A stretch of DNA of 64,000 nucleotides from Prorocentrum cordatum (Eukaryota; Sar; Dinophyceae; Prorocentrales; Prorocentraceae), in the NCBI GenBank assembly GCA_963575745.1, contig CAUYUJ010014615.1, positions 28,501 through 92,500 on the forward strand, written 5' to 3'. The notes under the pieces are model-generated. The model was given only the letters and a program-made list of their open reading frames with translations. It was not told the DNA's origin and did no database searches. Shown in pieces: positions 23,303 through 35,364 of this stretch; position 1 is the stretch's first letter; every line of letters starts with the position of its first letter. A program made the translations under genes and the position numbers.

Positions 23303-25905
23303 GTGCGCCTGTCGCTCGCTCGTCGTCTTCTTATTATTCTTCGCCGTCGTCGTCGTCGTAGTCGTCCTCCTTCTCCTCCTTCTCCTCCTTCTCCTCCTCC
23401 TCCTCCTTCTCCTCTATCGCCTCTCCTTCTCATGCCTACCGTTCAGCGGCCCAGCCGGCAATCCCGCGCAGAGCAGCTTCCGATCCTCGGGGCATGTTCA
23501 TGTGATGCCGGCGTGACTGGCCTTCTCGCTTCATATTTCCGTACCCTGTGTCCCGACACACACACACACACGACATTTTGCATACACACTTTCGCGGGAA
23601 AGGGATGGCATGGCGATATCATCCGCCAGTGCCGACGTGCACGAAGAGTGTGGTGAAGTCTACCCAGCCGGAGGTAACCACAGGTTGCGTGGACGCAGGA
23701 GCCCGCTTGGAGCGAAGACTGTGCACGAGGATGGGCTGGCATTCCCCAGACTCGGGTCTGCCGCTGGCTCTGGACCAGCTCCGACGCTGGCTCCGACGCT
23801 CCGCCAGAGTCTTTTTTCTCTACGGACAAGAAGCGGCGGACAAATCCTGTCCCCCCGATCAAGATTTCTGCATCCACGGCTTCACCGCCATCCCAGATAC
23901 CATCGCCTCAGAAATACGCCAGGCATCGAGTCAATGGTAATTTGGCTGTACCGGCCCATCAGCGATTTCGGCGGCACTGCTTATTGGCAAATCTGTTGCT
24001 TGGGCATGATGACTGGGATCACAAGCAGCACGGCGTTGATTGGCACGACGGGACTCCAGCAGCACGACGATGAACGGCGCGATGGGTTTCCAACGGCGCG
24101 GCGATGTGCGAAGCACGAGGGCTCTCAGGATACGGTCTTCCACAGCTGGCCGACCTAGCCAACAGCACGAGAGTGACCACCACAATGGTATCTTGCAACA
24201 CGATCGGTGACATGGACCGACGCGGTCAACAACACGAGTGGAGCCGACGCGACGGACGTCAGTAACACGACGATCGACACCACCAGCAGATACCTCACCA
24301 GCAGCACAATAGCGCTTGCAACGATTCTGGCCCAGTGCTTATGACGACCAGGAGTGGTGGACGATCACCAGCAGCATGACCATGAGAAACCCCGATCCCA
24401 GCTATTTCTCCGATCCAACGTTCTACTCCGACTCTGGCTCCTGCCCCAACGCGGGTTTGGTGACGTTCACCCAGTTGGCGGCGGGGACCGACGGTCCGCC
24501 GACCGCCATGGCACGACCACGTGAAACCCCACTTCCCACGACCACTGCTACCACTAGGACTTCCACCCCACTCCCACTACCACTACTACCGCTACCTCCT
24601 GCCTATTACCGCGGTTCCGGCGCGACCTCCAGCTGCCACTAATTCCGGCGCCCACGCCAGCACAGAAGCCAACACCGACGCCAGCTTCACCCCGGTGCAG
24701 AGGCCAGCCCCGACACCAACACCAACGACTTTGTCTTCAGAAGTCATGGGCTTCATTGGCGCAGGCGTTATGGCTGCCACGTGCACGTGGACGGAGTGTT
24801 CTGTTGCGAACGCGGCCGGATTTTTCGACAATGGCCCCGGCTTCGGTCCCAGCGGCACGGCCTCGCTGAGTGGCACGGCCGTGTCGACCAACCGTTCCAA
24901 GGATGCGACAACCACCACAAGTCCACAGTTTGGCCCTGGGACCAGTGCCATGACGATGTTGAGCGGCACGACCACGACAACCAGCCGGCCGAGAAATACG
25001 ACGGCTCCAGCATCACCGGCCCCATCGATTGCCGCACCATTGATTCCATCGTCTGCCACATTACCGACCCCATCGACTACATCAGCGCCGATTCCCCCGA
25101 CCACACCACCATCTATTCCACCGACTGCGCCACCATCTACGCCACCCGCTCCCGACTGTGTCACTATCTACTCTTCCATCTACTCCATCGTCTACTCAGT
25201 CGACCAACTCTCCCGACTAAGGTGCGCGCCCCGTAGCGGACAGTTGCGCAGACGGGCCCTCGGCATTGCCGGTATTTGTGTACCTGTCTCCACGCGCCCA
25301 TTGGCCTCCGTTCTCTTCGGGGACGGCTACCTCTACTAGTACTTCACCAGAAGCTCATCGGATCGTCCATCAACTGCTGAGGCTTTCCTTGGTCAGCCTG
25401 TCGTCCAATATAGCACTGAATAGTTGCTGCCGTCTAGCTGGTCGCACAGGTTGGAGCAGTGCGAATCCCATGTTTTTTTCTCCCCTCTTCCGCCTCTCCC
25501 CTCCTCCTCTTCGCTTCTGGGCCTCAGCCTGGGGCGATCGTGATTTTTCGCTTTACTTGAGCCTGCGCCTGGCTTGCCTGTTGTGCGCGATGTAAATGGC
25601 TGGCTGGCCATCGGGGTTGCGCGCGCGTTTCTAATTGTGGGTCTACGACTTTTGGTTGTATATGGGCCATAGGGGTTGTCCCTGGCACTACTTGCGCGAT
25701 TCAGCTCGCCTGTTGCAGGTTGGTCAGCAGCTGCCCCGCGGCGGCGGGTTGCCCCCCCCCTCGTCCAGTTCCCGTTTTCTTCGGGAATTTGCCCGGGCAT
25801 TACTTGTCGCGGGAGGGGCAAGACGCAGCCGCCTGGGCCGGCCCCGGCAGCGAGCAGCACCAGAGCCGCGGCGGACGGAGCGTCGCGGTTGTTCTCCATC
25901 CCCCC
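23303..25905 (+). other. Second large K+ channel intron, first part
   Basis: The intron opens with GTGCGC. A TCC/TTC tract lies at 23345-23420 and a short (CA)n at 23560-23573. From about 24000 to 25200 the DNA is a degenerate array rich in CAGCACGAC, GACCACCAC and ACCATC. It leaves an open + frame of 272 codons (24521-25339), Ser/Thr/Pro-rich. I do not call it a gene because its composition follows the array. Confidence 0.5.
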
Positions 25906-25910
25906 CCTCC

Positions 25911-25940
25911 TTCATATATATATATATATATATATATATA
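25911..25940. repeat. (TA)n microsatellite
   Basis: About 15 TA dinucleotides, followed by a short CA-rich stretch. Confidence 0.9.
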
Positions 25941-26247
25941 CACGCACACGCATATTCTGGGTATGAACGTCGATCCCGCGATGGGGCGTATACAACCCTC
26001 AATCGATGGCGGCGCCGCCGATATGTTTGAAATTATCTACGCAGTTCAGCGCCGTCGACGCGCCCATGCTTCCAGCGACGACGCGGAGGCAGCGCGACCC
26101 ACCAGCGCAGCCGACCAGGTCCGATCACCACCACCCCAGGATCTATGCATGGGACTACCGTTGCGGGCCTTTCACCAACTGTCGTGCTGGAGTGGCCACC
26201 ATGGCCAGCAAGCGCTGTCGGGAGCGTGACATCGTCGAGCCCAAGAG

Positions 26248-26274
26248 CCCCCCCCCCCCCCCCCCCCCACCCCC
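26248..26274. repeat. Poly-C tract
   Basis: A run of C interrupted once by A, in otherwise unique sequence. Confidence 0.85.
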
Positions 26275-26339
26275 CGAACGTTCAAAGCCGCGCGCGAGGG
26301 CTACGCATCCGCAGAGGGGACTAGACCTGACCTTCGCAG

Positions 26340-29300
26340 TTGCATACTTATCACCACGCTCAGGGCTCGCAGCGAAGCAGGGGCAGCGGGCCAAGACGGC
26401 CAGCGAGACGCTTGCGTGGACGACGCGCGCCCTTAGCTTCACGCCCTCGCGCGGCGCCCCCATCGCCGGCCATGGCCTCGACGGCCGCGACGGATAGGGG
26501 GCGGCGCGATCGCAGCCGCGGCCGGCGCCGTCTCCGGGCCCGCCCCACTTGCGAGCTTTCAAGGAGAAGCGGCGGCGGTTTGCCACTGCGTGCTGGGCGT
26601 CCGCGGGGCGCGCCTGTCGAGTTCGTTTCGGGGGGCAGTGCCCGCCTATATGGGCAGTTGCGGCCGAGCCGCTCGGCCAGATTATGTCGCGGCAGCTGGG
26701 GGATCGCGCCGAACTTTGCATCGCGCGCTGCGCGGTCGAAGGCAACCGCGCCGTTCCGGCTGATCATGGGCTGTGCCCCCCGCGGCCGCGCGGCGCCCGT
26801 TGCGACTGGCAACTTGGTCGCCCCCCTCGGTCCGCCCGCGGGCGCGCAGAGGCCCGCTTGGGGCTGCGACAGGACGGCAGTCTCATTCCAGGCGGGGGCC
26901 AGCCCCATGGGGCGCATCGAGGCGACGGAGACCGCGCGCCAGAACAAGCTCGACGACATCGGGCAGTTCGAGGAAGAGAACACCACGGACAAGCACCCGC
27001 AGTTCCACGCCAAGACCGCGCGCCATTCTTCGAGCGCATAGATGCAGCCAGGCACCTACAACCAGCAGATGCAAAAAAACGCCTTTCCTTGCTACAACAA
27101 AGGCTGGACCTCGCAAAGAACGCGCAGGTGGACCTGGGGGGCCTCCGCAATCGCGCCCTCGAGAGTCAAGAGCGGGCGCGCGAGCGCGAGGAACGGACAG
27201 CGTTCGAGGCCCCGTCTGCGGGGCCTGGGCGGAGCGCGATCAGTCGCGGGCTTGTCGATTACCAAGTTGCGCGGCAGGCGCCGGCTATGGAAATCGGGGC
27301 AGGCGCTGCAGCAGAGCGACACGGGCGCGACCCAGTCTTGAAGAATCCCCCGCCCACCTTGCGCTCAGCGGCAAAGACGGACGCTTCGAGGCGCGCCCGA
27401 TCGCCTTCACGGTGGAGAGGAATCTGCAAGTCCACCTCCTACTCCTCCCCGAAAGTTCAGGCGCCAGAAACGGCGCGACGTTGAGGGGGCGGGGGGCAAC
27501 GCCGGCTGCGCGAAGAAGCCGCTAGTTCTTCCGGAAGCGCGGTTCTGTGCCCGAGTGGTCGCCGCCAGCTGAAGCACCATCGCCGCGCAGATGGTTGAGG
27601 CCGCCGGGGGGGGGGGGGGGGCGCAAACCGCAGGGCCCCGCTGCCGACGACCTCGCCGAAGTTCCCATCGCGGACAAGTGCTTCAAAGGCATCGTCAATC
27701 GCGCCCGCAGGGTCGGCCTCGCTCCGCCCGAGGCCCATCCCAGCCAGAGCTTCGCATTTGACAAAAAGGATGACAATTCCAAGGATCTCGGGCTCGGCAT
27801 CTGACGCGCGCGATGCCCCGTCGCGGCGCTGTTTGCCCCATCTGCAGCGCCGCTCCGGGTGGCGGGCGCGCCCCGTGCGCGCTGGCGGACGTTGGCCGCG
27901 CCAGCGGCGGGGCGTTCCCATGGCGGCGTCGCGCCTCGTGGCGAGCGCGCTGCAGAGGGCCGCCGACCTCGACGTGATCGCCAGCCGCAAGGACGCGATC
28001 AGCGCGCCCCCCCCCAGAAGTGGGACCGACCAAGCAGCAGAGGATGCCCCGCCCAACCTACCCTGCACGGGGCGGCGCTTCTCCACCCCGCGTCACCGCT
28101 GCGCCACAGGTCAGATCCACTACTGCGGCCGCTCATGAGACCTTGCTGGGGGGCTCTGTGTCGTGCCGGGCTGCTGCGCAGGGCCCGCCAGCTTCAACTT
28201 CGCGCGCGAGCGGCTGGTGGGCGCCTGGCTCGGCGGGGCACGAGCGGCTCCAAGTGGCGCGCGGCGCGGCCGGCCAGGGCGCGGCGACGGCCTCGGCGGC
28301 CATCCACAACCATGGCAAATGCGCCCTTGACAGGCACGTGCGCCTCGACGAGCACCGGCACCATCGGAAGGGCGAGGAAGAAGAGCGCGGGCTCGCTTTC
28401 ACCGTGGAGGCAGCACCGCCATCGAGACTGACCAACGACTCCAGATCGCCAGGCTCGAATGGAGCATCATGGACAGCGACTTGCGTCTGCGAGTTCCTCG
28501 GAGGTTGAGGCGCGTCATCTTCGTCGACGGAGCAATCGGCGCAACGGCGAGTGGATGGGCGCCGCGCTTCCTCGAGGACCCCGAATGCCGCGGACTCGGC
28601 GCGACCATAGGTCAAATGTTCGCGCGCGTCGATGCAGGGGCGGGCGACCGTCGGGGACATTGGCAACTACATTACCATCGCAGAGATGCCCCAACTTTGC
28701 CCGATACCACCCATGGTCATTGTGATGCGGGTACGATGCGCTCGCGTGGCTCAAGTTTTCGTCATGTGCAGCGCGGACTACGACAGTGGATCACAGCGTT
28801 GCTCGGGGCCATCCAGTTCGAGACCCACGCCCACTGCGAGCAGGCGCGCGAGCTCACCGAGGAGCGCGCGCTGTCCGAGAAGGCCTACCCATGGGCTTCG
28901 TACGCAGCGCAACCTGGACGCCCTCTTTCTCCTGGAGCCCGACAGCGCAGCGCAGTTCAGCTATACATGCAATGGCCGCATCACACAACTGCATCATGAC
29001 ACAGGGGTGTCCGAGACGCCCATCGCCTTCGATGCGGCAGAACCCAAGGCCAAAGCGCCGGCCGTTTCTGCGCCCCTGGACTCGAACCTCAATCGGAAGA
29101 GCTTCGAACAGGAGATGTGTTGTTCCTTGTCAAATATGATGTATCATTAGAATCGGGAGGAGTCGGTTTCAGAGTTCTCTCGACGTGAGCAGCGCTATGT
29201 ACCCGCCAGACCGCCGCGCAAGGATGAGCGCGGGCAGCGGTCAGCAGCAGCAGCAGCAGCAGCCGCAGTCGCAGCTACCAGGCAGTGTCCGATGCGTCCA

Positions 29301-30510
29301 TTGTCTTTTCTCGATCGAGCTCAGACGCTGGATCAGTTGTTGTGTTCTCTCAAACACGAGCGGCCCCTGCTAGATAATGCCAGGCGCAAATATCTTGTTC
29401 TCCCACCTGCAGGTATACCATGACCGCTAATGTCCAGATTTGCAGCCACTTCGATACTGCTTCCACGTTGCAAGATCATGCTTGCGCAGTGCGCGTGCCA
29501 GCTGAAGAAAGCGAGATCCCTTTAGACGTGGCTCTCCATCATGACGACCTGATGCGCGCCGGACAAGCGGCCGGGGTCGCGGCCGCTAGATCTGGAATGG
29601 CCGGCACCGAGCGCAGCAGCACGACCCGGAAAACCAACCGCGGTGGCAATGGCAGACTTGGGCGCCCAAAAGAAGACCGAGGACGAGGACGGCGCTACAC
29701 GCACAGGGCGCGGCCGCGGCGCCATCGGCGGGGGCGGCAGGGCCAGCGCGAGCAGCCGCGGCAAAGGCTGGGAGGGGAGGGCGGCCAAGGCGCGGGGGGG
29801 GGGCGCGCCGCGCCAGAGCCGACCCCGTGCTGAAGAAGCCCCTCGCCGCCCGGATCAAGCAGTTCTTGGCCAATGTCCAGCAGCCGGCATGGATCTTGGC
29901 GGCAGTCTACAGCGCCTACCTCGTGCGACAGCACTCAGGCGAATCTGACGATCTTCATCGAGTCGGGCCCACGGGCGACGCGGAGACGGAAGAGGCGCCC
30001 ACCAAGGAGCAGCGCAAGCAGGCCACCATCAAGTTCGCGATCCATCGCGGATCGCGGCCAACTCCAGTTAGGGGCAGCGACGGAGGGGGGCAAAGCGCCA
30101 ACGGGAGAAACTGGGGGCGAGCTCGAAGCCTGGCTCGCGGGACGGCGATCGAGAAGGCCGATCACCCACGCCATGTTCGGCAGAGGCTCGGCGCGCGCGG
30201 CGCCGCTGAGCTAGTGGAGATGCCGCTCTGGGGCGGCGACGGCGGGGGCCTCGTCCACGCGCGCGTTGCGCGACTCCGCCCACCGAGGCCGCTCTTCTGC
30301 GCCGGCGAGGTCTGTGCCCAGGTCGTTGCTCGGTGTTTCGCCACGACGTGTCATGTCCACCCGCGATCCCCCGCCTTCTCGGGCGCGCCCCTTCCTCCCC
30401 CCGCTCCTTCTCGCGCCTCCATCTCCGCGCGCCTCCGCTCGATGCCTTCGGATTTTCGCGTTTGGCCGAGTTTCTGGCGCCTCTCCATGGCTTGGCCAGG
30501 GGCCGCGGGA
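26340..30510 (+). pseudogene. Possible decayed retroelement ORF1-type coding region
   Basis: This region is less repetitive than its surroundings and reads in pieces as Arg/Ala-rich protein on the + strand. It has a coiled-coil-like segment (KKRLSLLQQRLDLAKNAQVD, near 27075-27140), a later segment QFSYTCNGRITQLHHDTG (near 28950-29005), and KKPLAARIKQFLANVQQ (near 29830-29885). These resemble parts of the first ORF of dinoflagellate non-LTR elements, but each is in a different frame and the similarity is weak. No single open frame covers the region. A G tract at 27607-27620 interrupts it. It could instead be several unrelated fragments. Confidence 0.3.
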
Positions 30511-31359
30511 GAGGTCTAGGGCCTGGGGGCGGCCCTCTTTTACCTAAATTGCCCGTCCTGCCATTTTTCCTCGGGATGCGCATTTCTTCTTAGGATGTGT
30601 CTTTCTCCTTTCTCGCCCTCAGCCATTCTCCCCCGTCTCCCCTCCCCCCTTCCGCCTGTTCGGGTCGCCAGGGGGTCGGCTCGCCTCCTGGGTACCCAAC
30701 CCTCGTTCAGCTTCTTTGGAAGATTTCCGGCGTAGCACAGGACAAGCACGATGCAGAACGATGTTGTGCTCGTCCTCCCCGCCTGCCCCTTCCGCTGGAA
30801 TCTCGTCGCGCGGGTGTCTGCAAGGCTGCCCTCGACAGGGGGCCGCGGCGCGCGGCGCAGTGCACCCCCGAGGGCTCGCGCCGGGGTGCGACTGCAGTTG
30901 GGCGTCGTGGCGGGGACAGCTCAACACAAATATCATCACAGTGACGCTGGCCTCTTTCTTCTTGCTTGGGCGCTCGAGACGCCGAGGACTGGGGAGGGCC
31001 TCGGGGTCCCCCGGGGCCTCCAAAGTACGGCGGGCCTTCGTCGCTCCACAGCCAAGCGTCACCATCCACGACCCCGCCCGCCCTTCTCAACGAGTCCGCC
31101 TGCGCCTCTGCAGTGGTCCCCAAACGCCGGAGCCACTTCTCCGCGACAGTTGCTTCCCCCGTATTTCAGCAATCCGTTTCGCAGCGCCCACACCCGCATT
31201 GAAAGTAAGGTGAAAGAGGCCTCCCCCCCACGCACATCCTGATCCCCTGGGCCCAAGCTTTTTTGGGATGCCCCTGTCCCTGCTTACGGTTGGCCAGTGG
31301 TGGCACGAAGTTTCCAAGCCAGCGGCGCTTCTGGATGTAGCAACAAACAGTGCAGAAAA
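30511..31359. other. Intron sequence with no gene recognised
   Basis: Nothing identifiable is encoded. Confidence 0.4.
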
Positions 31360-31595
31360 TAGAGAGAGAGAGAGACAGAGAGAAATAGCATGTATGGTTT
31401 ATTGAATATACGCGGCGAACGGGGGAGAGAGCGGGAGTGGGAGACAGAAAGAGAGAGAGAGAGAGAGAGATAATGAAATAGAGAGAGAGATATAACGATA
31501 GTGATAGAGGGAGATAGCGATAGAGAGTGGGGGAGGCAGAGACAGCGAGGGGGGGAGGGAGAGAGGGAGAGAAAGGGAGGAGGAGACAGAGCAGG
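31360..31595 (+). repeat. (GA)n-rich tract
   Basis: AGAGAG and ACAGAG runs with GATAGAG interruptions and GGGAGG pieces. Confidence 0.85.
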
Positions 31596-32498
31596 ACGAC
31601 CGTGCATCATCAGGTCTTGCCACCTTCGGGAGCGCGAAGACGGTCGCGATTCGCGCGTCGCGGCCGGGGCAGGAGAGCCACTTCCCTTCGGGGTGGGCGC
31701 GCGAGGGCGCGACCAGAATCGAGAGCCTCGCTCCGCTCAGAGCGACGCGCGAAGTTGGGTGACTCAGTTCTGGGTGCTGTTGTCTCCTCGTCGGCTATGC
31801 TGTGCCATCTCGGAGGCCGTTCTGGGCTATCTGGGGCTATCTCGAAGTCACAGTCGTCCTGACTCGTCGCGCCCCCCACCACACCGTCCAGGCTCAGGGG
31901 GAGGGGCTTTTGGGGAGTGGTGGAGTGCTCCCCAATGGAGCGCGCTCGGCGCATCCTTGCCTTCGGCGGAGACTGGGGCGGAAGGGCCAGCGGAAGAGGC
32001 TGCATCGTGGCGGGTCCAGCAGCGACAGTGAAAACGAGACGTCAACAGTTGTGGATGCGGGACTTCGGATCGAGGCATGTGTCCCCTGAGATCTCTGACG
32101 CCTGTGTGTGTGACACGCTGCCCCCAGAAGAGTCGTGTGTCCGCTCGGACGTCCTCTGTCTTCGGCGCCCTTCTGGAGGTCCTCCGCGACTGGGCCTGTT
32201 GGTACGTGGGCCCCTGCAGCGAGGACCCCAGGGGTGTTCGCCGCGCGGCCGAGGGGCAGCGTGCAAAACTGGTTCTTGTTCTCGCCAGGCACTCTTGACA
32301 TCCCCGTCCTTCACGTCGCCTGTGCGGGGCGGTCTCCGAAGCCGCGGCCTCTCTCTGACGAGGGTTGGCGCCTGCGTCGAGCGCCCTCCCTCCACCACCC
32401 GACCGCAGGGAGGGGAATCGACGGGGGAGGGCGCGGGAGGGCCAGAGGGAGGGGGCGGCGCAGTTGCCGCAGCGTTTCCCCACCTGTCCGCCGCGCAG
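31596..32498. other. End of second large intron
   Basis: No gene is recognised up to the GCGCAG acceptor of the S5 exon. An open frame from 31917 runs through the acceptor, but its upstream part is unlike the channel. Confidence 0.45.
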
Positions 32499-32588
32499 TT
32501 GGACAGAATACAGAACTGGAACGTGAAGATGGGCTTCTCCCTGAACGGGACCGAGGGCCTGAAGTTGATCATGATTACTTTTCTCATC
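32499..32588 (+). CDS. K+ channel exon: S4-S5 linker and S5
   Basis: The exon follows a GCGCAG acceptor and encodes LDRIQNWNVKMGFSLNG, then TEGLKLIMITFLI. The first part suits the S4-S5 linker of this channel group and the second is the start of the S5 helix. It ends phase 0 at a GTGGGG donor. Joined to the S4 exon it reads RLSRM-LDRIQNW; joined to the next exon it reads ITFLI-VHWMACLW, the usual run through S5. The intron before it is about 9.2 kb and the one after it about 1.8 kb. The surrounding frame is open for another 190 codons, but that sequence is Gly/Arg/Pro-rich and unlike the channel. Confidence 0.74.
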
Positions 32589-33234
32589 GTGGGGATCGGG
32601 ATGCAGGGGAAGGGCGGCCGTTCGTGCGCGAGCGCGCGCTCATGACGGGAGCGAGTCCAGAATGCTGCCGGCGAAAGCTGGCAGAGCTTGTGACGAGCAG
32701 TCGTGTATGACCGCAGAGAGAGAGCCGTCGATCGGCACGGACCCCCAGCGCCCAGCGGGGACGCGCCCCTCCTGTATTTTTTGATGTCCCGCGCCCCCCT
32801 GGGAATTCTGGCAGTGCGATTCGGGCGCGGGCCCCCCCGCTTACGCGCTGGGCTCCGATACTCCCCGGACCCGGACCCCCAGCGCGCAAGCCGTCTATGG
32901 GCAGGGACCCCGCGGGATGCGTCCCGGCGGCCGCGCGGCGGGGCGCGGCGGTCTGCCCTGGGAGGCCTCTCGCCTCTTCGCGGTGGCCAGCCCAGGTGGG
33001 AAGTGAGAGGGCGCGTGCCTTGTCAGAGGTCTCGGAAGCCCCCCCCCCAGCCTTCTGAGAAGTTTTCCGAGTCGTCCCCAGAAGCACGGAAGGGTTCTCA
33101 GAAGGTACCCGCATTGCTACCCTTGCCTCGTGCTCGCCGTTTTGGGGACTCCTGGGAGGCCCTCGTCGCCACCGCTGAGTTCGCCTCGAGATTCTGGTCA
33201 GAACGCACCCTGGGAGAGGTCTGGGGAGTAGCGG

Positions 33235-33430
33235 TATGGGTACTCCGAGTTTCTTCATAAGCGTCGGAGGGCCGCCACCCCCGCCGACAGCCCTACATCG
33301 ACCCCCGTCGCGGGCCACCGAGCGCCGAAGGCGCTCCGACCTCCGTCGCAGCGCGACGCCGATGCGAGGGTTGACACCCGTCGGGGGGGTGCTCCCCCAC
33401 GCTTATTGAGAAACCCAGAACCCAGAGTAC
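33235..33430 (-). repeat. Dispersed repeat DR4, minus copy
   Basis: Reverse-strand copy of 1450-1610. Shared blocks on the minus strand are TTTCTCAATAAGCGTGG, AGCGCCTTCGGCGCTCGG, CGCGACGGGGGTCG and CGACGCTTATGAAGAAACTC. Confidence 0.6.
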
Positions 33431-33489
33431 CTGTGGGTTCCCCACTCTTGCCTCTTCGCGGCCCCGTGATCCTCTCTGGAGGGCCCGTC

Positions 33490-33730
33490 TCGATCCGGTC
33501 CGCCTCGATGCCGATTCGGTCCGATCGATCCAGCTTCTGTGTCGATTTCGCCAGGCCCGATCCGATGCCGCGCCGGATTTCCAACGATCCATCCGATGCG
33601 GCCCGATGCTCGCGTGGCGCCGTCGTGCATCGTGGCGCGTCCGATCGGATTCGCTTTCAATGCCGTGCCGAGGCGGCCCGACCCGTCTCACGTTTCGATT
33701 CGATCCGTTTTTTCTCGATCTGGTGCTGAC
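33490..33730 (+). repeat. Dispersed repeat DR5, copy A (CGATCCGAT-rich)
   Basis: Dense in CGATTCGATCC, CCGATCCGATG and GCGGCCCGA words. The series GCCCGATGCTCGCGTGGC, then GTGCCGAGGCGGCCCGA, is matched at 56700-56800. Confidence 0.5.
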
Positions 33731-34261
33731 TGATCCCGCCTTACCGTTGGCCAGGTCTGGGCATCTCGCGGAGTCCTCTTCTCATCAAGCGGGAAGCTCG
33801 TGGTGTCCATCACCAACGGATAGCGGTTCACCATGAGGCGGCTCTTCTCATGGGCCGCCTCATGGCGTGCTCCCTCCTCCTCCTGCCTCCTCGAGCTCCT
33901 TCGCCCTCCCCCCCCCCCCGCGTGCCGGGCACCGGGCGCCGCTCGCACGCTTCGCTCTTGCACGAGCCTTCCCGTGCCTTCTCGCGTGTTCGTGCAGCGA
34001 CAGTTCCAACGACTCCTCTCTCCTTTTTCTCCTTCCCCTCCCTACTGCCCTCCCTCCAGCCCTGCCTCCTCCGCCTCTCTTCCCCGTCCCCGGAGAAGAA
34101 ATCATAAGCATGAGCTCTCGAAGGCCCGCGCGGATTTATCGGATCTGCGCTGTATCCCCCTGGCGGCGGCTCTATCGCCGCCCCGCGCGCGATCCACGCG
34201 CCAGGGAGGGGGGCCAGCGCGGACCCTCGAACGTTCATGCTCATGCAGGCTGTATCCTCTC

Positions 34262-34335
34262 CTGAGTCCTCCTCCTCCTCCTCCTCCTCCTCCTCCTCCT
34301 CCTCCTTCTCCTCCTCCTCCTCCTCCTCCTCCCTC
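34262..34335 (+). repeat. (TCC)n tract before K+ channel exon
   Basis: About 20 TCC triplets with single interruptions, ending about 20 bp before the acceptor at 34352. Confidence 0.9.
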
Positions 34336-34352
34336 GCACGCCGAGCTGGGAG

Positions 34353-34404
34353 GTCCACTGGATGGCCTGCCTGTGGGTCGCGTGCGAAGGCAAGCGCTGG
34401 AACG
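34353..34404 (+). CDS. K+ channel exon: end of S5 and turret
   Basis: The exon encodes VHWMACLWVACEGKRWN and then one base of a split codon. The H-W-x-A-C-x-W pattern at the outer end of S5 is strongly conserved in CNG/HCN/KCNH-type channels, and the later Trp suits the turret. A (TCC)n tract at 34268-34333 lies just upstream and could act as the polypyrimidine tract for the GGGAG acceptor. The donor is taken as GTGTCA at 34405. An earlier GC donor (GCAAGC at 34390) has the same phase and would give a shorter turret. Either way the exon joins 54038 in phase, completing a Gly codon. The next intron is about 19.6 kb and contains a whole retrotransposon. Confidence 0.75.
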
Positions 34405-34554
34405 GTGTCATCGCGACCCTCATCGAGCGGCTCCGCCGGTCGGCGAGGAGCAGAGGCAGCGAGGAAGACCCTCAGGGGGAGGAGCGGGGAGGAGGAGCAG
34501 GAGGCAGGCGGATCGACGAGCAGGAGAGGGAGAAGGGCAGATGCAGGGGGGGAC

Positions 34555-34809
34555 GATGATGGTGATAATGATGATGATGGTGATGATGATGGTGATGGTG
34601 ATGCTGATGGTGATGGTGATTATGATGCTGATGATGCTGATGCTGATGATGATGCTGATGATGCTGATGCTGACGCTGATACTGATGATGCTGATGATGA
34701 TGATAATTGTGGTGGTGGTCGTGGTGGTTGTGGTGAAGAAGGTGATGGTGATGGTGATGGCAATGTTGATGATGATCATCATGATGATGATGATGACGAC
34801 GACGACGAC

Positions 34810-34870
<61 letters not shown>

Positions 34871-34965
34871 GTAATGGTGATGGTGATGGTGATGATGAGG
34901 AGGAGGAGGATTAGGAGGAGGATGAGGATGAGGAGGAGGTGGAGGAGGAGGAGGGACCAGAGTTA
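34555..34965 (+). repeat. GAT/GCT/GAC repeat domain
   Basis: GATGATGGTGATGCT-type degenerate triplets, with an uninterrupted (GAT)n at 34808-34870 and GAG-rich sequence to 34953. Confidence 0.9.
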
Positions 34966-35364
34966 ATCACATATCCATCAGCGATGCTGCAGTACACCTT
35001 CCCGTCCCAAGCCCCATCATCCGCCCCTACAAGTGTTCCTTCTCACCGCAAGAAGCGCACGCCTTGAAAGACCAGCACTGTTGGGCCTGCCATTTTGGCG
35101 AGGGCCCCGCTTTAGAAAGAATTGCCTCGCATCATTCTAGCGCGCATTGTAACCAGGAACGCGAAACCTAGGATCCTTCAGTCCAACGAGGTGTCCATCG
35201 AGATTACCCTTTTGAAGCCGGACCGCCCCCCCCATCTGTCTACCTATCGCGCACAGTTGCACTTGTGGTCATGCACTTCGAGGAAGTCCCCAGCGGCAGC
35301 TTCATTTTGAAAACGAGCCGCCCTGGGCCTGTGCAGCGGCACATTCGGTGAAGCCTCGGATTTT

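Noticed and set aside
24521-25339. 272-codon Ser/Thr/Pro-rich frame
   Set aside because: Its composition follows a degenerate ACC/GAC array. It has no signal peptide, domain or splice support.
35089-35099. GCCATTTTGGC, the core of the spliced leader
   Set aside because: The following bases differ from the leader, there is no donor, and no repeat context supports it. An 11-nt match may be chance.
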